DNA from: Sphingomonas suaedae | GTDB taxonomy: Bacteria > Pseudomonadota > Alphaproteobacteria > Sphingomonadales > Sphingomonadaceae | DNA length: 64,000 nucleotides | Assembly: GCF_007833215.1 (NCBI RefSeq) | Contig: NZ_CP042239.1 | Location: forward strand, 744,001 to 808,000 | Reading direction: 5' to 3' | Shown: positions 25,433-33,434 of the stretch, piece by piece | How positions within the stretch are numbered: the first letter of the stretch is position 1 | Layout: the number at the start of each line of letters is the position of its first letter | Program-made: the position numbers and the translations under genes | Notes under the pieces: model-generated | The model's input: only the letters and a program-made list of their open reading frames with translations | The model's database searches: none | What the model was told of the DNA's origin: nothing

Positions 25433-28400
25433 TCAACCCGCGCGCCGGCGCCGCAGTTCTGACAGGCGGGGATCAGCCCGGGTCTCGGACGCCTCGGCGA
25501 GGACGTCGAGGATCTCTTCGATCTTGTAAGGCCAGACCGTCGCGTCCTCGGCAAGGATCGCCCAGAGAAGTTCGAGCATGGCGGCGGGATAAACCAGGGC
25601 GGGATGATCCTCCGCCTCCGAGCGGAGCATGAAGCCGCGCAGCATTCCCCCGCGCACCGGCACCAGCCGCGGCACGACTGCCTGCACGACCTGCGGGAAC
25701 AGGTCGCCGCTCGCCACCGCAAGGTCGACGAGGCGTGCCGACATTTCCGGTGTCCGCACGGCACGGTGGTTCGGCCAGACGTCGATCAGGAACGGTACCA
25801 GGCGAGTGCGCCAATTGGCTGCGGGGTCCGCCGACCAATGCTCGAGATGCCACAATATCTGTCCGCGCAAATCCTCGTCACTCTCGACGAGGATCTCGCG
25901 CAGCTCGGCGCTGGTGACGAGTTGCTCGGGGGGATCGGCATCGGGATCCCCGCCCCAGCCGATCAGCAGGAAGCCACTGACGACATTGGCTTCGGCGCGG
26001 CGCCGCATGGGCGACATGGCCCGGGCGAGAAGGCCCGGCTTCAGCAGCTCGTAAAGCGCCCGGCTCGGCGCCCGGGCCGCCCAAAGGATGCCGTCCCACA
26101 GCGCGTCGCCATCATCGCCCTCGTCGTCCACCACCGTGAGCAGATTTGCTTTGGTCCAGTCAGGGGCGATGGCAAAGAGCCAGGTGATCTGGAACCCGAG
26201 CATCACAAGCGCATGGCGGCGCATGTCGCCCGGCAACGCGAGCAGTTGCTCATGGCGTCGCGTCCAGTCTTCCGGGAACCCCTGGCCGAGCGCACGGTCC
26301 TTGGTCGACGGGTCCTTCATGAGCAGGCTGGCGAGCTTGCCGACGGGCGCGTTCAGCGCGTCGTTCGCCCAACTGCTGTCGACGCGGTGCTTGCGGTCGT
26401 CGTCGCGCAGCGGCAGCGCGGCCATGAGCGGGTCCCACAGGCTGTCCAGCACCGAGGCGAGCTCGCCGAAGAGGCGCTCGCCCAAGCCTTGCAACCATTC
26501 GGCCGCCGGATAGGCGAGGGTGCTCAGCGCATTGGGCGACAGCGATGCGAGGCGGCCGCCGATCGCTCGGGCGAGTCGCGTGGAATCGGTCTTGCGCTTC
26601 TCGGCATGGAGGAAGGCGGTCCAGAAGGAGACCGGAACCTCGCCCTTGCGCGCGGCATCGGTAAGGGCGGCGAGCGCCCGTGCCGGCTTTTGCTCGGCGA
26701 GGCCGTTGAACGGGCGGCGCTCGACATAGTCGAAAAAGTCGGACTGGCCGGCCTGCCGCGCACGCTCGAGTATCTCTCCGATCGGCGCCTGTTCGAGCAG
26801 GCGCGGGTCGGCGTCGGTGTCGATGCTGCGGACCACCGGCGCGTGCGAGTCGGCCGCTTCCTCGCCGGAGCGCTCCGACCATCCTTCCGCGATCGGGCGA
26901 AGCGAAGCCATTTCCGCCTCGACATCGAACGAGAAGGCGACGCCTTGGTGTGACAGCCAATGCAGGCGATCGAGGCGGTAATGGGCTTCCGCCCGCGCCT
27001 TTCCGCCGCGCGTGCTGTCCGACCAGGGGAAGGTCGTGGTGAGGATGCGCTGCTCGAAGCGCGCCCGATCCTGGGGCGTGAAGTCGGTCCAGCGGTCGCG
27101 GATCGCATAGAGAAGGTCGCGCTGCTGCTCCGAGCCCCAAAAGATGTGGTCGGGGAAGCCGAGTAGCATCTCAGCCGCATTCCCCGGGGGGACGATCGCC
27201 TTGCTTGCCGCCCAGATGCGGAGACGCCCGAAGATATAATGGTCGTCCGCCGGCCATCGCGCGATCTCGCCTAAGGCATGGTCGGGCGAGATCTCGACCA
27301 GCCTCTCCATGAGGTGGAGGAACAGCGCGATGGGTCCGGTGAGGCCATAGCTGTCATAGCCGATCGGGGCGGCACCGTCGTCGGGACGCGTCGTCTGCAA
27401 ATAGACATGGTCGTGGCCAGAGATTTCGGCCTCAAGCGAGCGTCCAAGGTCTAGGTTTTCGCGGAAGCGCGTGACCGCATAGGCCAGCTGCTCGTCAGGG
27501 ATGGCCAGCAGCTCGTAGGGATGCGGATAATCGACATCGTAGGAGACAAGTGGGTTGGGACGGTCGCTGTCCGTCCAGGCGAGCGGATGCGTTACGCCAA
27601 ACTTGCGGTCGACCTTCAGCAGAGGCCGGAACAGGGCCGCATAGTCGCGCACGCGCGCTTCCGACCAACCTTCACGCGTAACCCGCTGATTGAGGTCGAA
27701 ATAGCCCCGGTCGGGGTCTATCCGGAGATCGGACCAGCTTGCGATCAGGAAGCGCCAGCCGCGCCGGATGTCGTCGGGCCAGCGATCCGGGTCCTGGCGG
27801 AGCCAGGCTTCGATCATCTCGACAATGCGCGGGTGCAGCGGACCGCGCGCAGCCGCCCACCACAGGGCGACCGGCTGATGGGCCACGCGGTGGAACCAGA
27901 CGCCGAGATGGTGGAGGCGGGTGCTAAGCGGTCCGGTGAGGTTCGCCCGGTCGCCGCAGAACTCGCCGAACACGGTTTCCTGTGCATCCTCCTGATCGAA
28001 GCGGCTCGGCGCGAACGCGCTCCAGGACCCTTCGGGGACTTCGCGGTCGCGAAGCCCATCGTCCTCGTCGGCGGGCTGTGGCGGTGTGTCAAAGTCGAGC
28101 GCTAGCCTCTCGTAAGGATCGATCCGCTCGCCGGAGTCGCCATAAGGGTCGATCGGGCCAGGCTTGTCGAAGCGTTGGCGCGGATCGAGCGCGAGCAGCC
28201 AGGAGGCGGGCAGCGGTGTCTCGGCGATGCTGACGCGCCGGGCGCCTTCACGGGTCGACAGCACAAGGGCGATCTGGCCGCGTAAATGTGGGTCGAGCGC
28301 GGCGGGTCCCGCGGACGCGGTTTCGAGCAGCCCGGCGTACCAGCCATCTACGTCGCGTGCGCGCTCGGCCCAAGCGGCGAGGCTATCCCACAGGGGATCA

Positions 28401-29230
28401 TAGCCCTTGCTGTTGTCGAACGGGATCGCCCGCACGCCGCGATGCTCCCAGAGCGCCGCGTCGTCGACGTTGCTGCCCGGCTGAAAGGCAAACAGCCGGC
28501 TGCGGTTACCGGCGTGGAGATTAAGCGCCTCGAGCAGATACTGGACGGGCGGATCATCGGCGCCATAGCCGACGAAGACGATCTGGAAGCGCGCAAGTAG
28601 CGACTGCATGAATCGGGCCGCCCAGCCGTCGGATAGATAGGCGCGGCCGAAGTCGGCGCTGGAGATGATGAACTCCTCGTCGCCCGGGCCGTGATAGTTG
28701 GCATCCACGCGCCCGTGGAGATGAACTATTCCGCCGAAGCCGACGCTGCGGGGATCGGGCAGCAATGGCGGTCCCGAGCAGGCGAGCCCGGGCGCGGCCG
28801 CTTCGAAGAGCAGGTCGAAGTTCGTTGTGACCAGCCGGACCGTCCCGTCGCGGCCGCGCGACAAGTCCACCAGGGTCCGGTGCGCGCTGAGGTCGGGATT
28901 TTCGGCAGGCTTTATGGCACGCGCGACGGCGTTCTGGACATCGCGCTGTTCGAACTCGCGTTCGAGCAGGCTGAAGATGCGGTCGGTGGCGATCAAGCCG
29001 CCGACGCCGTCGATCGGGTCGAGCTCCTCGATCCGGTGGAACAGCTTGCGGGCAAGGCTCTTGTTGCTGGCGCCGAGCAGCTCGATGACGTCGCCGCCGA
29101 GCTTGAGGAAGTCGGGCAAGCCCGCGCGGTGGCGGGAGACGCCAGCGCCACAGAAGAAGATCACGTCGCCCGCATCACGCGCGATCAGGAGATCATCGGG
29201 GATCGAGGGACCGTTGGCGAGGAAGCGCAT
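25433..29230 (-). CDS. Large SIR2-domain protein, probable anti-phage effector (DSR-like)
   Basis: A 1265-residue protein with an N-terminal SIR2 domain (about residues 1-290). The NAD-binding and catalytic landmarks are present: FFCGAGVS (26-32), LVTTNFDLL (133-141), His172 in VHLHG and VGYGADDPPVQYLLEAL (220-236). The remaining 970 residues are helical and Trp-rich without a known enzyme motif; the C-terminus resembles the DUF4020 region found behind SIR2 domains. Large SIR2 proteins of this build are known to deplete NAD+ on phage infection. It is the last gene of a tight minus-strand unit, 9 bases after the PIN-like gene. SIR2 assignment is firm; the defence role is inferred from architecture and neighbours. 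Confidence 0.88.
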   Translation of the reverse strand: MRFLANGPSIPDDLLIARDAGDVIFFCGAGVSRHRAGLPDFLKLGGDVIELLGASNKSLARKLFHRIEELDPIDGVGGLIATDRIFSLLEREFEQRDVQNAVARAIKPAENPDLSAHRTLVDLSRGRDGTVRLVTTNFDLLFEAAAPGLACSGPPLLPDPRSVGFGGIVHLHGRVDANYHGPGDEEFIISSADFGRAYLSDGWAARFMQSLLARFQIVFVGYGADDPPVQYLLEALNLHAGNRSRLFAFQPGSNVDDAALWEHRGVRAIPFDNSKGYDPLWDSLAAWAERARDVDGWYAGLLETASAGPAALDPHLRGQIALVLSTREGARRVSIAETPLPASWLLALDPRQRFDKPGPIDPYGDSGERIDPYERLALDFDTPPQPADEDDGLRDREVPEGSWSAFAPSRFDQEDAQETVFGEFCGDRANLTGPLSTRLHHLGVWFHRVAHQPVALWWAAARGPLHPRIVEMIEAWLRQDPDRWPDDIRRGWRFLIASWSDLRIDPDRGYFDLNQRVTREGWSEARVRDYAALFRPLLKVDRKFGVTHPLAWTDSDRPNPLVSYDVDYPHPYELLAIPDEQLAYAVTRFRENLDLGRSLEAEISGHDHVYLQTTRPDDGAAPIGYDSYGLTGPIALFLHLMERLVEISPDHALGEIARWPADDHYIFGRLRIWAASKAIVPPGNAAEMLLGFPDHIFWGSEQQRDLLYAIRDRWTDFTPQDRARFEQRILTTTFPWSDSTRGGKARAEAHYRLDRLHWLSHQGVAFSFDVEAEMASLRPIAEGWSERSGEEAADSHAPVVRSIDTDADPRLLEQAPIGEILERARQAGQSDFFDYVERRPFNGLAEQKPARALAALTDAARKGEVPVSFWTAFLHAEKRKTDSTRLARAIGGRLASLSPNALSTLAYPAAEWLQGLGERLFGELASVLDSLWDPLMAALPLRDDDRKHRVDSSWANDALNAPVGKLASLLMKDPSTKDRALGQGFPEDWTRRHEQLLALPGDMRRHALVMLGFQITWLFAIAPDWTKANLLTVVDDEGDDGDALWDGILWAARAPSRALYELLKPGLLARAMSPMRRRAEANVVSGFLLIGWGGDPDADPPEQLVTSAELREILVESDEDLRGQILWHLEHWSADPAANWRTRLVPFLIDVWPNHRAVRTPEMSARLVDLAVASGDLFPQVVQAVVPRLVPVRGGMLRGFMLRSEAEDHPALVYPAAMLELLWAILAEDATVWPYKIEEILDVLAEASETRADPRLSELRRRRAG

Positions 29231-29239
29231 CGGCGAAGT

Positions 29240-30139
29240 CTAACCCGGATCGGTCGGGCTTGCATCGCCGATCGCGCGGTCGCCTTCCTCCGCGGGCTGC
29301 GGCACGCGCCAATCCTCGCCGACATAGGCGCCGGAGCCGCGCAGTACGCCGCGCGCGGTGTTGGAGATGATCTGAAGGTTAGCGTCGGCGCTCAGCACGC
29401 CGTTGAAGTATGTGCCCGTGGCGGCGAGCTGCATGTCGACGACATCGTTGACGCGGAGCGGCAACTTCTTGCCCGTCTGTCGTCCGATGCGGACCCACTC
29501 CATGTAATAGAGAAGCATGCACAACGAGTAACGGAAGGCGAACTGGCCCATGGCGTCGCGCAGCAGCATCGGCGCGCGGCGGCCGGGCTCCTGATTCTGC
29601 AGGATGAAGCTGCCGGTCGTCTCCTTGAGAAGATCGAGGAGCTTGCGGCGGGTGCCGTCCGTCACGTCCTTCATGGTGCGGATTTGCATGAGCTCGGCCT
29701 GCGTGAAGTCCTTTGCCGCAGAGACGAGTCCGGGCTCGAGCGTGGACACTTCCTCGGTCAGCCGCGCCATGATGAACTGCGCATCCGCCTCGTGCTGCGT
29801 CATCTCTTCGGCCAGGCCGAGCGGTGACGGTAGTACAAGCAGTCGGCGGGACAGGTCCGTCAGGTAGGCCGTCGCCTCATAGTCGAACAACAAGTGAGCC
29901 TGCTCTTTGGAAGCAATGTTTTCGCCCAGCATCTCGTGGGTGCGGCGCAGGGCATAAGACTGCTGCGGATAGTAGGCGACGATCTGCAGCGATTCCCGTG
30001 AGGTCGACAGCGCCCTGGTCTTTCGCATCTCGACTAGGGTCTGGTCCGACAGCGCGATCGCATGGTCGCGCGACGCTTGCAGATAGGCCTTAAGGCCGGG
30101 GTGGCGCAGGGCGTTAGAGTCGGCGAGCAGCGTGATCAT
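29240..30139 (-). CDS. PIN-like nuclease domain protein
   Basis: A 299-residue protein starting MITLLADSNALRHPGLKAYL. This has the PIN layout: Asp7 at the end of strand 1, Glu37 in SDQTLVEM, and near the C-terminus a cluster with Asp232/Asp235 (NDVVDMQLAATGTYFNGV) and Asp252 (LSADANL), as expected of a four-acid metal site. A helical insert of about 180 residues separates the halves, much longer than in VapC toxins. The start overlaps the HEPN gene stop as ATGA, and the SIR2 gene follows 9 bases later. RNA cleavage is the likely activity, by fold; the assignment is by eye and moderately sure. Confidence 0.68.
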   Translation of the reverse strand: MITLLADSNALRHPGLKAYLQASRDHAIALSDQTLVEMRKTRALSTSRESLQIVAYYPQQSYALRRTHEMLGENIASKEQAHLLFDYEATAYLTDLSRRLLVLPSPLGLAEEMTQHEADAQFIMARLTEEVSTLEPGLVSAAKDFTQAELMQIRTMKDVTDGTRRKLLDLLKETTGSFILQNQEPGRRAPMLLRDAMGQFAFRYSLCMLLYYMEWVRIGRQTGKKLPLRVNDVVDMQLAATGTYFNGVLSADANLQIISNTARGVLRGSGAYVGEDWRVPQPAEEGDRAIGDASPTDPG

Positions 30140-31041
30140 GCGGGCGATGAGATATTTCCCGCCTCGCCGCAGAACAGAAGCCGTTCGAGGTCGGCCTGGC
30201 TGGGCACCGCCCCCTCGTCGACCATCTTGATGAGCGCATTCCGCAGCAGGACGAAGCTTTGCACCAGCGCGCCGAGGTCGGCGTCCTGCGCGGTGTGCGC
30301 GGCTTTCGACCGGGCGTTGTAGAGGTTCGCGACAGTCTTGAACGTCTCGAGGCGCTTCGGTCCAGCCGGCTCGAGATAAGCGGCGATATGGGCCGATACG
30401 CGAAAGCGGAGCTCGGCGCGCGATGGAGCGAACAGCTCCTCGAGTGCGCCCCAGGCGGTCAGCAGAGCGGATGCAGGCCGGCCGCGGACGGTGCAGGCAT
30501 CGGCCGCGCGAAGCGCGAGGTTCAACGGCGGACAGGTGCGCAGTAACTCGGCAGTGCGTGGCCAGACGTCCTTGATCCACGACAGCGTCTCGACGCTCAG
30601 CCGGGCGATCTCCTCGGCGCCGGCGTGGAAGATGCGCGGCTCGACTTCGAACGGTTGCAATGACGGCTCGCGTTCGGATGTGGCGGCGGCATCAAAAGGG
30701 ACGTCGGAAATCACGGGAACCATAAGATAGGCATACTGGCCTAGCCGCAGGAGCGCGGCGATCAGCCAGATTGCGTCCTCGGCGCTCAGGCCTCTCGGCA
30801 GCTTGCCTGCGGTGGGAACCGCCAGCTCGACCTCGACGTCGTAGCCGAACCCGCCCCCTGCGGCGTGCCACGGCGGCGGGTGCGGCCTTCCTTCGGGTGC
30901 TCTGGTAAACGCCATCATGTTCGCAGCGAAAAGATGAGCGTAAGTGGATCGTAGGACGATGCCGTGCCCCAAATCCAGCGGTTCGCCAACATAGGTAACG
31001 CGTGACAGGCCGGCAAAGATCGTCGCGGGAGATTCGCTCAT
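30136..31041 (-). CDS. Apea-like HEPN domain protein
   Basis: A 301-residue protein. The C-terminal half matches the Apea-type HEPN domain: ALLTAWGALEELFAPSRAEL (residues 192-211), then LRFRVSAHIAAYLEP and LYNARSKAAHTAQ, where Arg244 and His249 form the R-x4-H ribonuclease motif. The N-terminal 130 residues are of unknown fold with a Pro/Trp-rich patch (HPPPWHAAGGG). HEPN proteins of this class often act as RNases in anti-phage and toxin systems. It overlaps the PIN-like gene by four bases. It could alternatively be a regulatory rather than catalytic component. Confidence 0.7.
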   Translation of the reverse strand: MSESPATIFAGLSRVTYVGEPLDLGHGIVLRSTYAHLFAANMMAFTRAPEGRPHPPPWHAAGGGFGYDVEVELAVPTAGKLPRGLSAEDAIWLIAALLRLGQYAYLMVPVISDVPFDAAATSEREPSLQPFEVEPRIFHAGAEEIARLSVETLSWIKDVWPRTAELLRTCPPLNLALRAADACTVRGRPASALLTAWGALEELFAPSRAELRFRVSAHIAAYLEPAGPKRLETFKTVANLYNARSKAAHTAQDADLGALVQSFVLLRNALIKMVDEGAVPSQADLERLLFCGEAGNISSPA

Positions 31042-31188
31042 TACGCTTGTCTACAGGTGCGGCACCGATGCACGAAATGGTTCTCGCGACATGACCCTCG
31101 AGCGAAATCAATCTGACGCCCGCTTTTTGGGTAATCTATGAATGGAGTCGAATGACCGATCTTGAGGCACAGAGCAGACGTGACTCAT

Positions 31189-32037
31189 TTAACGCGGGTT
31201 TGCGATGGACTGGACCAGTGTCGCTGATCCGGCGGCGATCGTCCCGCTCTGCTTCGCGATCGACAGATTTAGCTGCCGCACTGGTGTCTCGTCGCGAGTG
31301 TGAACGAGCGTGATGCCGCCATCCCCGGCCCCGACGCCGACCGCAATATCCGCGGCGACCGGCAACCACATCTCGACACGCGGGTCGTTGAGATCGGTGC
31401 ATCCCGGCGCGGTGAGCTTCACCACGGGTCGGCTGCCGACGATGAATTGTTTCCGCGGCTGGCAAATCCGCAGCACGGCGATGCCGCGGCGTTCCAGCAC
31501 TCCCATTACATTGGCCTTGAACCCGAGAAGGGATTGTACGCGGACATTACGGATCGTGCGGGCCTTGGCCTCCGGGGTCGCATAGGTTTCAATCTCGGCG
31601 AGGCGATGCGGCAAGGCGGCGCGCAGCTCATCGAGAAGCTCATCGATCATGCGGCTCGCTTCTTCATCGCTCGTGCAGGCGCGCTGATTCTCGGGCGTGC
31701 GGCGCCATTGCATAAGGAAGAACAGGTACCAGAGCCGCATCTGCCCCTGTGACAGCACCGGAACCTGACCGCGGCGAGCGGGCCCGGTGATAGCGTTGAT
31801 CACGCCGACCGCCTCGCTTTCTAGGATCGAGAGCGCGCGCTCCATCGACGGGTCCTTGATGCCGGACTCAGCAAGGGTACTGTAGAGGTGGTTCTGGAGG
31901 AAGACCTCGGCGGGGCGCGCGCGGCGAACCATTGTCGGCTTCTCCTGATGTTTGCACCAATAGAGCCAGCCGTCCGCATCGGCGAACCCGTTCAGGATCA
32001 TCTGGGGTACGTAATGGTGGCGCTTCGGAACCGACAT
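31189..32037 (-). CDS. DUF4238 family protein
   Basis: A 282-residue protein whose start MSVPKRHHYVPQMILNGFAD is the signature of DUF4238 (K-R-H-H-Y-V-P-x-x-x-L-x-x-F). The start was set there since family members begin within a few residues of this motif. The rest has LYWCKH, a helical middle (RLWYLFFLMQWRRTPEN) and a beta-rich end. The conserved histidines suggest metal binding, and the function of the family is not established. It is first in a run of four minus-strand genes, 147 bases ahead of the HEPN gene, and may be part of the same defence cassette. Confidence 0.85.
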   Translation of the reverse strand: MSVPKRHHYVPQMILNGFADADGWLYWCKHQEKPTMVRRARPAEVFLQNHLYSTLAESGIKDPSMERALSILESEAVGVINAITGPARRGQVPVLSQGQMRLWYLFFLMQWRRTPENQRACTSDEEASRMIDELLDELRAALPHRLAEIETYATPEAKARTIRNVRVQSLLGFKANVMGVLERRGIAVLRICQPRKQFIVGSRPVVKLTAPGCTDLNDPRVEMWLPVAADIAVGVGAGDGGITLVHTRDETPVRQLNLSIAKQSGTIAAGSATLVQSIANPR

Positions 32038-32246
32038 TCGAATGGATTCTGACAAATGGTCGGTCGAGCGACAAGTTCGATCAGAGCCTGGACGCCGGAT
32101 TCGAAGGCAGGCTAGATACAAAGGATTTGTACGGCGGCTCCTGTCGTTGCGCCGGCGGGGTCGACTGACGACAGCTTTCGGGGTCAGCGGACGTTAGGGC
32201 AGACGACCGATCGTAGGGCGCTTAGCCGCCGCCCCGCGATCTCGAG

Positions 32247-32290
32247 TGAGCGGCCGCTCATCGCATTTGAGCGCTTATGAGCGACCGCTC
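32247..32290. promoter_or_regulatory. Paired TGAGCG(N2)CGCTCA palindromes, TetR-operator-like
   Basis: TGAGCGGCCGCTCA (32247-32260) is a perfect 14-bp palindrome; TGAGCGACCGCTC (32278-32290) is a near copy whose start is 31 bases further on, three helical turns. A partial copy, TTGAGCGCTTA, sits between. The form is typical of TetR-family operators. The sites lie 210-253 bases upstream of the DUF4238 gene and just past the stop of the CMD gene. Confidence 0.5.
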
Positions 32291-32305
32291 GTCAAAGACA
32301 CTCGA

Positions 32306-32785
32306 TCAAGTCAGGCCCGACTTATCCAGCCCAAATGCCTTGTCCTGCGAACCAGGCACGGACTGGAACGCGATTGAAGCCCGATTCCAGGCGTTTATCA
32401 CCATCACCATGTAAGTGAGGTACACCAACTCATCTTCCGAAAATTGCGCGCGAGCCTGCGCGTATATCTCGTCTGACACGCCAGGTGGCGACAGGCGAGT
32501 GAGTGCTTCGGTCCATTCCAACGCGGCGCGCTCGCGGTCGCTGAACAAAGGTGACTCTCGCCAGGTCGCGACGTGATGAAGGCGAAGCTCGCGCTCGCCA
32601 TACAGCTTGGCCTGTTTGACATGCATATCGAGGCAGAAGGCACAGCCATTACGTTGTGACGCGCGAATCTCGACCAAGCTCAAGATGGTCTGCTCGACGG
32701 TGCCCTTCTTGAGCGCAAAGGAAAGCTCAGTCAGCTTCTGCGTAAGCGCCGGCACCTGGCGCATGTGATCCAACCGTTCGGTCAT
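32306..32785 (-). CDS. Carboxymuconolactone decarboxylase-like (AhpD-type) protein
   Basis: A 159-residue alkylhydroperoxidase-D-like protein. The start MTERLDHMRQ was chosen for GGAG 9 bases upstream. The CMD core is seen at residues about 40-100: LSLVEIRASQRNGCAFCLDM followed by HVKQAKLYGE, with the redox pair C-x2-C and the following His, as in peroxidase-type members. It lies 30 bases after a second CMD gene, probably in one transcript driven by the ECF41-type promoter at 33317-33343. Confidence 0.9.
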   Translation of the reverse strand: MTERLDHMRQVPALTQKLTELSFALKKGTVEQTILSLVEIRASQRNGCAFCLDMHVKQAKLYGERELRLHHVATWRESPLFSDRERAALEWTEALTRLSPPGVSDEIYAQARAQFSEDELVYLTYMVMVINAWNRASIAFQSVPGSQDKAFGLDKSGLT

Positions 32786-32815
32786 GCGGTGTAACTCCAA
32801 CTTATCGAGGGTGGG

Positions 32816-33271
32816 TCAGGCCTTGGCTCTGACCGGCAGCCGGAACGGCGCGCCGAGGCGGTTGAAGGCGTTCATCGCTGCGATCGCGATTGTCAGGTCG
32901 ACCAGATCACGCGGTTCAAACACCGCCGCCGCGGCGGCATAGGCTTCGTCGGAAGCATGGGTCTCGCTGACCTGCGTTACCTCCTCTGCCCAGGCGAGCG
33001 CCGCGCGATAGCGGGGCTCGAACAGGTGCGGCACTTCCGCCCAGACCGGCAGCAGCACGACTTTGTCGAGCGGCATGGTCTTGAGCAGGTCGCGGGTGTG
33101 CAGATCGATACAATGCGCGCAGCCGTTGATCTGCGACACCCGCAGGAAAATGAGGTGGACCATCTCTTCCGGAAGGTTAGTGCCGGTCGTCACATAGTGA
33201 TGTACGCCGAACAGCGCCTGTGCGCCCTTGGGCGCCACCTCGTGCCATACCAGCCGTTTGATCTCGCTCAT
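32816..33271 (-). CDS. Carboxymuconolactone decarboxylase-like protein, ECF41 target
   Basis: A 151-residue CMD-family protein with FLRVSQINGCAHCIDLHTRD holding the C-x2-C-x3-H redox motif. Genes of this family are the standard neighbours and targets of ECF41 sigma factors. An ECF41-type promoter lies on the minus strand upstream (TGTCACG, 16 bases, CGTC), reading into this gene. Its role may be in handling peroxide or another oxidant, which is inference from the family. Confidence 0.92.
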   Translation of the reverse strand: MSEIKRLVWHEVAPKGAQALFGVHHYVTTGTNLPEEMVHLIFLRVSQINGCAHCIDLHTRDLLKTMPLDKVVLLPVWAEVPHLFEPRYRAALAWAEEVTQVSETHASDEAYAAAAAVFEPRDLVDLTIAIAAMNAFNRLGAPFRLPVRAKA

Positions 33272-33316
33272 GTCATCGTCCCTTCGCAGCAGCGTCCAAT
33301 CGACGCTCGCTGCACT

Positions 33317-33343
33317 GACGACACGGGCCGCGACAGCGTGACA
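33317..33343 (-). promoter_or_regulatory. ECF41-type promoter for the CMD operon
   Basis: Read on the minus strand, TGTCACG (33343-33337), a 16-base spacer, then CGTC (33320-33317). This differs by one base from the TGTCACA...CGTC consensus described for ECF41 sigma factors. It lies 46 bases from the CMD start codon. Confidence 0.75.
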
Positions 33344-33377
33344 TGGCGCGTGAAGAGTTTCGATTTTTGCGCAGGCA

Positions 33378-33404
33378 TGTCACATTGGCGCTGCGTGCCT
33401 CGTC
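33378..33404 (+). promoter_or_regulatory. ECF41-type promoter for the sigma factor gene (autoregulation)
   Basis: TGTCACA (33378-33384), a 16-base spacer, and CGTC (33401-33404) match the ECF41 consensus exactly, 30 bases upstream of the sigma-factor ATG. Together with the opposite copy it makes a divergent autoregulated pair. Confidence 0.78.
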
Positions 33405-33434
33405 ACATCAGGCAGACCAAGGAGGCGGCACACG

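Noticed and set aside
26250..27140. Long alternative frame within the SIR2 gene
   Set aside because: Arg/Ala-rich shadow; the 1265-residue frame is uninterrupted and carries the conserved motifs.
32038..32305. Possible CRISPR-like array, because of repeated GAGCG elements
   Set aside because: The elements are short palindromes within 44 bases with no spacers of regular length. No CRISPR array or cas gene was seen anywhere in the window.
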